From positions 1-64,000 of the forward strand of contig CATXJC010000002.1 in NCBI GenBank assembly GCA_958369755.1: a stretch of DNA of 64,000 bases. Reading direction: 5' to 3'. Both the position numbers and the translations under genes were made by a program. Under the pieces are notes generated by a model. The model searched no databases. It saw only the letters and a list, made by a program, of their open reading frames with translations, and was not told the DNA's origin. Source of the stretch: an uncultured Prevotella sp. Lineage in GTDB: Bacteria > Bacteroidota > Bacteroidia > Bacteroidales > Bacteroidaceae. Shown here piece by piece: positions 57,922-64,000 of the stretch; the stretch's first letter is position 1, and every line of letters begins with the position of its first letter.

Positions 57922-59034
57922 TTACTTTCTCTCAGCCTTGACAACCACCATCATGCCGGCAGCAAGATGCTCATTATCCTCTTTGCTGAGGTTGTTGAAA
58001 TCGATTCTTACAGGCACACGCTGCTGAATCTTGACAAAGTTGCCAGCAGAATTGTCTGTTGGTACCAGCGAATATTTCGAACCGGTAGCACCAGAAATGG
58101 CGGTCACCGTACCCTCAAACTCCTTGTTACTGATGGCATCTACGGTCATACGCACCTTCTGTCCTACATAGAGATTCTCTATCTGGGTTTCCTTATAGTT
58201 GGCAATCACCCATTTGTTGTTGGTTGGAATGATGTAGGTAATGGTGGTTCCTGCATTCACCATCTGTCCCTCCTCGATAGAGCGGCGACCCAGTTTACCA
58301 TCGCAAGGGGCCACAACCACACAGTAAGAGAGATTCAGCTTTGCCATCTCTACGGCAGCCTCGGCACGTTCGATGGAGGCAGCCACATTCTGCTTGCGGG
58401 TAGTTACCTCGTTTACTCCCTTATAGGCAGCAGCCTGCTGCTTCTTTACCCCTTCGAGTTTCTTCCTGGTAGCTGCATATTCCACCTCCAGCTGTTCGAG
58501 CTGGATAGGAGTAGCCGCCTTCTTTTCTACCAGGTTGCGATAGCGTTCGCAGTCCTTGGCAAGTTTGGCAAGTCGTACATTTATTTCATCGATAGATGCC
58601 TGATAGATAGAAGCTGAAGTCTCGGTGGTCTGCTCTGTAGCGTTGATGACATTGGCTCCTGCCTTGGCATCCTTGAGGGCTGCTTCAGCCTCCATCAGAC
58701 GGATACGATACTCACGGTCGTCGAGCACAAGGAGGGTATCTCCCTTGTGTACTTCCTGATGTTCTCTGAAGCATACCTTGGCGATATAGCCGGATGCACG
58801 GAGATTAACCGGTGAGATATATTGCTCTATCTGAGCATCATTGCTCGTTTCGTTAGAGTTATAATCGAGGAAGAGGCATACGATCTTCCAGAGTCCGAAA
58901 GCCAGAATAGCAACACCTATCAGACTGGCAACAATCTGTCTTACGCGCTGTTTCTTGAGTTTTTTCCTGGTTTCTTCGTGAGATACCTGTGTAGCCTCTG
59001 CTGTTTCTACATTTTTATTTTCGTTCTGTTCCAT
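57922..59034 (-). CDS. HlyD/EmrA-family membrane-fusion protein
   Basis: A 370-aa periplasmic adaptor with one N-terminal membrane helix (IVASLIGVAILAFGLWKIVCLF). It has a biotinyl-lipoyl-like half (ISPVNLRASGYIAKVCFREHQEVHKGDTLLVLDD), an alpha-helical hairpin (about 100-230, coiled coil) and a beta-barrel domain (VVAPCDGKLGRRSIEEGQMVNAGTTITYIIP). It connects the MFS pump with the TolC-like channel encoded on either side. Confidence 0.92.
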   Translation of the reverse strand: MEQNENKNVETAEATQVSHEETRKKLKKQRVRQIVASLIGVAILAFGLWKIVCLFLDYNSNETSNDAQIEQYISPVNLRASGYIAKVCFREHQEVHKGDTLLVLDDREYRIRLMEAEAALKDAKAGANVINATEQTTETSASIYQASIDEINVRLAKLAKDCERYRNLVEKKAATPIQLEQLEVEYAATRKKLEGVKKQQAAAYKGVNEVTTRKQNVAASIERAEAAVEMAKLNLSYCVVVAPCDGKLGRRSIEEGQMVNAGTTITYIIPTNNKWVIANYKETQIENLYVGQKVRMTVDAISNKEFEGTVTAISGATGSKYSLVPTDNSAGNFVKIQQRVPVRIDFNNLSKEDNEHLAAGMMVVVKAERK

Positions 59035-59132
59035 AGTTATATTGTAATTTGGAATCAGGGAATATGAAGTAAACTTTTTTACATCCCGTTTTCCTGTTTA
59101 TATTTTATTTTTTAATGATTTATTCTTCTCCG

Positions 59133-60461
59133 TTATTTAGCAACCGAAATCTGGTTGAGCTGTCCAGTCAACTTGAGCAGCGAGAGATTGGCAACCTTGT
59201 AGCGATAGTAGGCTGTGAGATAATTGTTCATCGCCTCACTCATACGCATCTCGTCCTGCAGCACCGCTGTCATCGAAGCCACACCCTCCTTATACTGGTC
59301 GGCTGTTACGTTGTAAACATCCTGCGCCATGGTATAATTATCAAACTGTTTCTTGTAGTTGCGCTGACTGTTATTTACCTCGCTCACCGCATTCATATAG
59401 TTTGCCTGCAGTCCCTTCAGGGCGTCCTCGTAACCGATGCGTGCATTCTCCTCCTCTATCTTCGCCTTTCTGATTTTAGAACGCTTTTCAAAACCATCGA
59501 ATACAGGCACTCGCAGCTGAATGCCCAAACCATTGGAACCATACCAGTGGTTTGACTCGCCCGAATGAATCCAGTGATCAATCCTATCGGTAAAGGCAGA
59601 ATACATCAGATTTCCGGTCAGCGAGAGCGATGGCAGATAGCCGTCCTTGGCTAGTTTGGTCTGCTTCTTCGTGAGTTGTTTCTTCTGTTCCAGCAACTGG
59701 AGTTCGTAGAGTCCCGTATCCAGTCCGTCAGCCTTCACCATCTCAATCTTTCCCGGATCTACGGCAGTCACCTTCATCTCCTTCTCGGCAGGATAATCTA
59801 TCACATACTTGAGCATGGTATACTGCTGTTCGAGCATGGCGATGGCGTTATCGCGCTGCACGGTGAGGTTCTCGATATTGAGATTCACTCGCTTCAGATC
59901 GACCTCCAGACTCATCTGGTTATCATAGAAAGCCTGGGTGATGTTTCTGAGTTCTACCAGTCGCCTGATGTTGTCATCCGTCAGACGAATCTGCTCAGAT
60001 GTGTTCTGCGCCATGTAATACATCTTGGCAGTCTGCACGATGAGATCTTCACGCGCCTTCTCATAAGAGAGTTGGTTGAGTTTATCGGCAATCTTGGTGA
60101 TATCAATGGCGGTAAGAATCATCTGGTTATACAGCGGCATCTGCAATTGTACACCCGCCGAAGCATTATACTGCAACGTCTTGGTTACATTATAAGGCTT
60201 GCCGTAAGCCGAGCCATCGGTAACCGAAACAGGCGGCGTAAAGTTATCGTTGAGCTGTGCCACCGCATTGATCTGCGGATAGAGTTTAGCCTGATTTTCG
60301 CTGATAGCGTACTTTCCCTTAGCTATTTCGTTTCGGCTGCTCTGGAGCGACAGGTTGTTATCCACTGCCATCTGCAGGCACTGGCTGAGCGTAAGCGTCT
60401 CCTGTGCGCCAAGAGTATGGAAAGCTCCGAGCGCGAAACATAAGATGATTATTTTCTTCAT
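59133..60461 (-). CDS. TolC-family outer-membrane channel
   Basis: A 442-aa protein with a signal peptide (IIILCFALGAFHTLGA-Q) and two outer-membrane efflux protein repeats (LTLSQCLQMAVDNNLSLQSSRNEIAKGKYAISENQAKLYPQINA and the second half VFDGFEKRSKIRKAKIEEENARIGYEDALKGL), typical of TolC trimers. First gene of the tolC-hlyD-MFS operon; the araC-like gene may be the fourth. Confidence 0.92.
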   Translation of the reverse strand: MKKIIILCFALGAFHTLGAQETLTLSQCLQMAVDNNLSLQSSRNEIAKGKYAISENQAKLYPQINAVAQLNDNFTPPVSVTDGSAYGKPYNVTKTLQYNASAGVQLQMPLYNQMILTAIDITKIADKLNQLSYEKAREDLIVQTAKMYYMAQNTSEQIRLTDDNIRRLVELRNITQAFYDNQMSLEVDLKRVNLNIENLTVQRDNAIAMLEQQYTMLKYVIDYPAEKEMKVTAVDPGKIEMVKADGLDTGLYELQLLEQKKQLTKKQTKLAKDGYLPSLSLTGNLMYSAFTDRIDHWIHSGESNHWYGSNGLGIQLRVPVFDGFEKRSKIRKAKIEEENARIGYEDALKGLQANYMNAVSEVNNSQRNYKKQFDNYTMAQDVYNVTADQYKEGVASMTAVLQDEMRMSEAMNNYLTAYYRYKVANLSLLKLTGQLNQISVAK

Positions 60462-60510
60462 TTCTTCTTAATGATTTCTATTGATTTACGTTTCATTTAT
60501 TATCTGGGTG

Positions 60511-60518
60511 CAAAGGTA
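60511..60518 (-). promoter_or_regulatory. TACCTTTG promoter element of the efflux operon
   Basis: On the minus strand TACCTTTG lies about 50 bp before the tolC-like ATG. No TTG stands at 19-20 bp, so an activator may be needed. Confidence 0.5.
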
Positions 60519-60614
60519 CGGCTTTTCGGTGATAAATGACTATTCACATCTTATCACAATATGTTCAAAATTTCCGAAAATAACAGGATATGGTTCAGTA
60601 TCAGCCTCATCGGC

Positions 60615-61634
60615 CTACTGGCTTTCAGCTATGCGCTTCTCCAGAACCTTCTTCAGGTTATCAGCAGAGCCCATTCCCAACTTCTTTCTGATGTTGGCCC
60701 GCTGGGTAGTGATGTTCGATTCCGACTTGTTGAGCAGCGTGCAAATCTCACTCAACTTTCTGTTCTGCAGGATAAGGTAACAGATTTCCTGTTCAGAGGC
60801 ACTCAACTCGGGAAAGACGCGTTCTATGTTCTGTTTGCTCAATTCGCGGGTCTGGAGATATTGCATCACATTGTCTATGACATTCTTCTGCGAAGCCTCA
60901 CCCAGAAGATCCAGCAAATGCGCGGTAAGTTTAACATCATGCCTTTCCTTCGCCAGAGCCACGTATGCCTTAATCTGCTTTTTGTTTATCTTCAGCACCT
61001 GGAGCAGTTCTTCCTCATCACGCTGCAACGTTCTGTTCGCATTGACAAGATACTCACCGTTTCTGGCAACAGCCAGACTCAGCACGCTGATAAAAAGCAA
61101 TATGAGCATCATCATGAAGAAATAATCCATGAGCGATTCATCCCCCGTTACAATCACACTCAATATATAAACCCCAAAAGCTATTCCCACCAGCCAGCGT
61201 GTGAGACGCGCCTGATAAGCCGCCAGCGAGAAAAACATGTTGCCTGAAAGGATAAGCATATTGATGAGAATCACCATTCTGTTATCTTTCAGCGTAGGCA
61301 TAAAGGCACTGTAGAGGATATCAGCTCCGATAAAGCACTGGGTGGCGATAGCTATACAAACGATTGCCCTCACCATTGGGATTTTCCCGAAGAGATAAGC
61401 CATGAAGGAGGATAACACGACAATCAGAAAAACGATGTTAGACACGGTAAAAAACGGATCAAAGGCTCCAGAAAAGCCCAGGATATTTGACAGGATGCCC
61501 AAAGAGAGCATCACGGAGAAACACACAAGGATAGCTTGACGTTGGCGGTCCAAGTAATTAGATTCTCTCTTCAGGAAACAGAATCCTAACTGATGTATCT
61601 TAGATTTCTTTGCGTTCTTTTCTTTCATATTCAT
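60615..61634 (-). CDS. Membrane-bound LuxR-type HTH regulator
   Basis: A 339-aa protein from the Met of MNMKEKNAKKSK; the frame extends 21 codons upstream and a Met two codons later is also possible. The N-terminal half has about six hydrophobic helices (AILVCFSVMLSLGILSNILGF, VSNIVFLIVVLSSFMAYLF, and others to about residue 200). A helical linker and a C-terminal LuxR/GerE-type helix-turn-helix follow (LSASEQEICYLILQNRKLSEICTLLNKSESNITTQRANIRKKLG). It resembles membrane-anchored one-component regulators of Bacteroidota. It is directly upstream of the efflux operon on the same strand and is a candidate sensor for it. Confidence 0.85.
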   Translation of the reverse strand: MNMKEKNAKKSKIHQLGFCFLKRESNYLDRQRQAILVCFSVMLSLGILSNILGFSGAFDPFFTVSNIVFLIVVLSSFMAYLFGKIPMVRAIVCIAIATQCFIGADILYSAFMPTLKDNRMVILINMLILSGNMFFSLAAYQARLTRWLVGIAFGVYILSVIVTGDESLMDYFFMMMLILLFISVLSLAVARNGEYLVNANRTLQRDEEELLQVLKINKKQIKAYVALAKERHDVKLTAHLLDLLGEASQKNVIDNVMQYLQTRELSKQNIERVFPELSASEQEICYLILQNRKLSEICTLLNKSESNITTQRANIRKKLGMGSADNLKKVLEKRIAESQ

Positions 61635-61731
61635 AATGGATAGATAAATTATTTCGTATTGACAGATGAGGCAGGTTTGCCCTGACTGACGAATCATTTT
61701 GCACAGACAGACGAATCGCTTTTTCTTCTTG

Positions 61732-61739
61732 CAAAAATA
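61732..61739 (-). promoter_or_regulatory. TATTTTTG promoter element of the LuxR-type gene
   Basis: On the minus strand TATTTTTG lies about 100 bp before the ATG. Two GAC-N-GACGAATC-type direct repeats (61683-61716) lie in the leader. Confidence 0.4.
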
Positions 61740-61845
61740 ATAAAAAAGATTGGTTTTGATGTATTTTGAGGGATATTTTTTTATAATTCCAGAAAAATCA
61801 GCATTTTTCAGTGTACTTTTTTCCCTACCGAGAGTGGTTTTCCAT

Positions 61846-61853
61846 TACTTTTG
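61846..61853 (+). promoter_or_regulatory. TACTTTTG promoter element of the amide hydrolase gene
   Basis: TACTTTTG lies 48 bp before the ATG. Confidence 0.5.
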
Positions 61854-61900
61854 CATTTGAAAATTCAAATCATTTATCAATCATTTAATACTAATTACGT

Positions 61901-63208
61901 ATGAAAAAGAATATCACTTTCAACAGTAAGCACATACAATGGTTTCTGTTTTTATGCTTAAGTTTCAGCATCACATTCTGTATGTTTCTGCTATCTTCAT
62001 GCAGCGATGATGACAGCCCAGAAGTAAACAATCAGGCACACTATCAGGACGTACCAGCCAGTCTACTAACCGATGCCAAGAAACTGGAGATGGTCCGGTC
62101 CATCCAGGACTTGAAAGACGGAAGATTCTTCTATCTTGACTATACGGAGGATTACAAACTCTCTACCATATCAGGCTATAATCTTACCGACAACACCCAA
62201 CTGATTGGTGCCGTATTGAAAACCCTCTGCGACAAAACACCATCCTGGCTCAAGGCAAGAGTCAAGCTGGATGCCGGCTGCAGTGCCTTTGCTGTTACGA
62301 CACCAGATACTGGTGATTATCTGATGGGGCGCAACTTTGACTACTCTCACGATAATGAACCGATTGCAGCAGCCCTGGTTCGCACGGCTCCAGAAGGTGG
62401 ACTGAAATCCATCAGCATGGTGGATGCCTACTGGATAGGTTACCGGCAGGATCTCTGGCATTACATTCTATATAACAAGGAACAGTTTGAGAAACATAAG
62501 ACGCAAGACCTTTCCTATATCATGGCATTTCCATATCTTCTGATGGACGGCATGAACGAGGCCGGCTTTGCCGTATCCGTACTCCATCTCGACGGCAAGC
62601 CAACCCAGCAGGCAAGCACGGGCAAGAAACTGACTACAACCCTGGCCTTACGCATGATGCTGGATCATGCAAGAACGGTAGATGAAGCTCTCAAGATTCT
62701 GGACGGATATGACCTCTGGATACCGGATAATGACGGCAACTATCATTTCTACATGGCAGATGCCACGGGCCGTTATGCCATCGTAGAATTCGTATATGAC
62801 AAGGATCACCAAAGCAAGATTTACATCGACGATGAATATACGGGTGAAGACGGAAAGACTCATTTCAAATATCCTGACGTATTGCCAAACACCCGCGAGG
62901 TGATAGAAAAGCGCTATGCCAGCAACTTCTATGTATCTGAAACCATGGCATGTTCAGATAAAGGTCCGAAACTCTCGAACCACGGCAAGACCCGCTACGA
63001 CATGATGGAATTCGTCATCAAGCAGAACAGTAACCAGTTGTCAGAGGAAGGAGCCATGAATCTGCTCAATGGTGTGAGTCAGGCAGAAACTCCAGGCAAT
63101 CCAACGAGCCATACCCAGTGGTCGGTGGTATACAATCTCTCCCAGCGCAAGGCAACCGTCTGCGTGAACAGAGATTACAAGAACAAGTTTACGTTCTATG
63201 CAAAATAA
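61901..63208 (+). CDS. Linear amide C-N hydrolase lipoprotein (choloylglycine-hydrolase/Ntn type)
   Basis: A 435-aa predicted lipoprotein (hydrophobic signal then LLSSCSDDD). The Ntn-hydrolase core starts at Cys in KLDAGCSAFAV (about residue 127), followed by TPDTGDYLMGRNFDYSHDNEP, the Arg/Asp-containing CBAH loop. Later conserved segments are GMNEAGFAVSVLHLDG and LALRMMLDHARTVDEALKILDGYD. In classical bile-salt hydrolases the nucleophile Cys follows the initiator Met; here it would have to be exposed by cleavage after an approximately 100-residue prepeptide, as in penicillin- and ceramide-acylase relatives. The substrate (bile salt, N-acyl amide or lactam) is not determined. Confidence 0.85.
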   Translation: MKKNITFNSKHIQWFLFLCLSFSITFCMFLLSSCSDDDSPEVNNQAHYQDVPASLLTDAKKLEMVRSIQDLKDGRFFYLDYTEDYKLSTISGYNLTDNTQLIGAVLKTLCDKTPSWLKARVKLDAGCSAFAVTTPDTGDYLMGRNFDYSHDNEPIAAALVRTAPEGGLKSISMVDAYWIGYRQDLWHYILYNKEQFEKHKTQDLSYIMAFPYLLMDGMNEAGFAVSVLHLDGKPTQQASTGKKLTTTLALRMMLDHARTVDEALKILDGYDLWIPDNDGNYHFYMADATGRYAIVEFVYDKDHQSKIYIDDEYTGEDGKTHFKYPDVLPNTREVIEKRYASNFYVSETMACSDKGPKLSNHGKTRYDMMEFVIKQNSNQLSEEGAMNLLNGVSQAETPGNPTSHTQWSVVYNLSQRKATVCVNRDYKNKFTFYAK

Positions 63209-63252
63209 TACATTTTATGCAAAAGAAGATTTTGCCGAGAAATAATATAAAA

Positions 63253-63297
63253 ATAGGTCTAGCTACACCGCGCTAAGCGGGGTAGCTAGACCTATCT
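63253..63297. terminator. Bidirectional terminator between the hydrolase and purF
   Basis: ATAGGTCTAGCTAC-A/C-CCGC and GCGG-GGTAGCTAGACCTAT form a long stem with a 5-nt loop. It can end both convergent genes. Confidence 0.82.
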
Positions 63298-63327
63298 TAT
63301 TATCTATCAAGAACTTATATTCTTATT

Positions 63328-64000
63328 TTAGTCTTCATCAGCAAACTCATTCAGAGTATATGCACTGCTGCCATCGAAACAATGGGTACATACCTGGCAC
63401 TTTGGAAGACCGATAGCCTCTACCAGCTGCTCGATGGTGTTGAACTTCAGGGAAGTCAAGCCCAACTGGTTGGCAATCTCATCTACCATTCTCTGATACT
63501 CAGGAGAACCGGTGGTAGCGTATTTCTCAAGATTCTTGTTGGCATCGCCCTCAAACTTCTCGATGATGCGACGGGTAATCAGCTCCATATCACTCTTGGA
63601 AGAAGTGAAGTTGATGAACGGACAACCGTATACCAATGGAGGACATGCAATACGCATGTGGCACTCCTTCAAGCCTGCCTGGTCGAAAAGCACCTTCACA
63701 TTGTCGCGAAGCTGGGTACCACGAACGATACTGTCGTCGCAGAACAATACTCGTTTGCCCTTCAGCATCGCCTTGTTAGGAATCAGCTTCATCTTGGCTA
63801 CCAATGAACGCATGCTCTGGTTGCTAGGAGTAAAGCTGCGAGGCCATGTAGGAGTATACTTGGCAATACAGCGCTGGTAAGGCACACCCTTTCCGGCAGC
63901 ATAACCCATCGCCATACCCGTACCAGAATCAGGAATACCGCTGCAGCAGTCTACCTCTACATCATCGGTCTTGGCGAGATTAAAGCCGTTGGTGAAACGC
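63328..64000 (-). CDS. purF: Amidophosphoribosyltransferase, 3' part (runs out of the window)
   Basis: The C-terminal 224 codons are visible; the frame is open through 64000, so the 5' part is outside. It has GIPDSGTGMAMGYAAGKGVPYQRCIAKY and the PRPP-binding loop VLFCDDSIVRGTQLRDNVK, followed by MRIACPPLVYGCPFIN. The C-terminal GLPKCQVCTHCFDG Cys cluster resembles the iron-sulfur-ligating end of PurF-type enzymes. It transfers ammonia from glutamine to PRPP, the first step of purine synthesis. The N-terminal glutaminase domain is not in the window. Confidence 0.9.
   Translation of the reverse strand, partial: RFTNGFNLAKTDDVEVDCCSGIPDSGTGMAMGYAAGKGVPYQRCIAKYTPTWPRSFTPSNQSMRSLVAKMKLIPNKAMLKGKRVLFCDDSIVRGTQLRDNVKVLFDQAGLKECHMRIACPPLVYGCPFINFTSSKSDMELITRRIIEKFEGDANKNLEKYATTGSPEYQRMVDEIANQLGLTSLKFNTIEQLVEAIGLPKCQVCTHCFDGSSAYTLNEFADED

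Overview
The window is a chromosomal segment of a Bacteroidota, most likely Prevotellaceae (Prevotella/Segatella type). The evidence is promoters of the TTG-N19/20-TAnnTTTG class, few Shine-Dalgarno sites, many lipoproteins with a Cys lipobox, a carboxypeptidase-regulatory-domain TonB receptor, DUF4270- and DUF3332-type lipoproteins, HU-like proteins with an extra C-terminal domain, and the short archaeal/eukaryal-type ProS. No tRNA, rRNA, CRISPR array or intact insertion sequence was seen.

Layout. 1-12 kb: housekeeping genes (RelA-like ppGpp synthetase with a degenerate HD motif, TPR protein, def-ruvX, a SPOR lipoprotein, a YtxH/holin-like envelope trio, an MBL hydrolase, murB, pheS) and a candidate minus-strand sRNA near 7.1 kb. 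12-17.5 kb: a TonB-dependent receptor behind a 21-bp-period repeat, then a biotin-dependent acyl-CoA carboxylase/decarboxylase operon containing a 49-aa small protein. 17.5-29.6 kb: a PstS-like lipoprotein divergent from a ten-gene operon. That operon holds pstB-like, an HcyS-like sulfur carrier, an E1-like adenylyltransferase, a JAMM protease, a sulfite reductase-TusA fusion, and a complete glutamyl-tRNA-to-siroheme pathway including a HemC-CobA-HemD fusion with a shortened HemC. 29.7-31.4 kb: a toxin-antitoxin locus with duplicated antitoxin-like genes, and gene debris. 31.4-38.3 kb: an HU-like protein, sbcDC and a broken AlbA_2-type gene. 38.4-43.5 kb: cysD, cysN, an APS reductase, a 25-aa membrane peptide and PstC/PstA-like permeases. 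43.5-64 kb: panD, panC, a short GT5 glycogen synthase, DUF4270, a candidate ~300-nt ncRNA, uvrD/pcrA, mtgA, an OmpA lipoprotein, proS, a TolC-HlyD-MFS efflux set between two regulators, an Ntn-type amide hydrolase and the 3' part of purF.

Main result: the two sulfur loci (17.5-29.6 and 38.4-43.5 kb) look like one regulon and one pathway. All three of their promoters carry GGTATTGCCC exactly 17 bp before TACCTTTG. The four parts of one Pst-type ABC transporter are divided between them (S and B at one, C and A at the other), so a sulfate or related oxyanion importer is more likely than a phosphate one. Inferred route: oxyanion uptake, CysDN, APS reductase, siroheme sulfite reductase, then sulfide captured as a thiocarboxylate on a ThiS-like carrier that ends in Gly-Gly-Gly-Ala-Cys and needs JAMM trimming, as in the HcyS/HcyF/HcyD homocysteine pathway known from Wolinella succinogenes. 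Substrate specificity and the final acceptor cannot be settled from sequence alone.

Intergenic DNA is rich in short-period repeats: 21/22-bp units in leaders, inverted 7-mer arrays inside operons, and a dispersed GC-rich element found twice.
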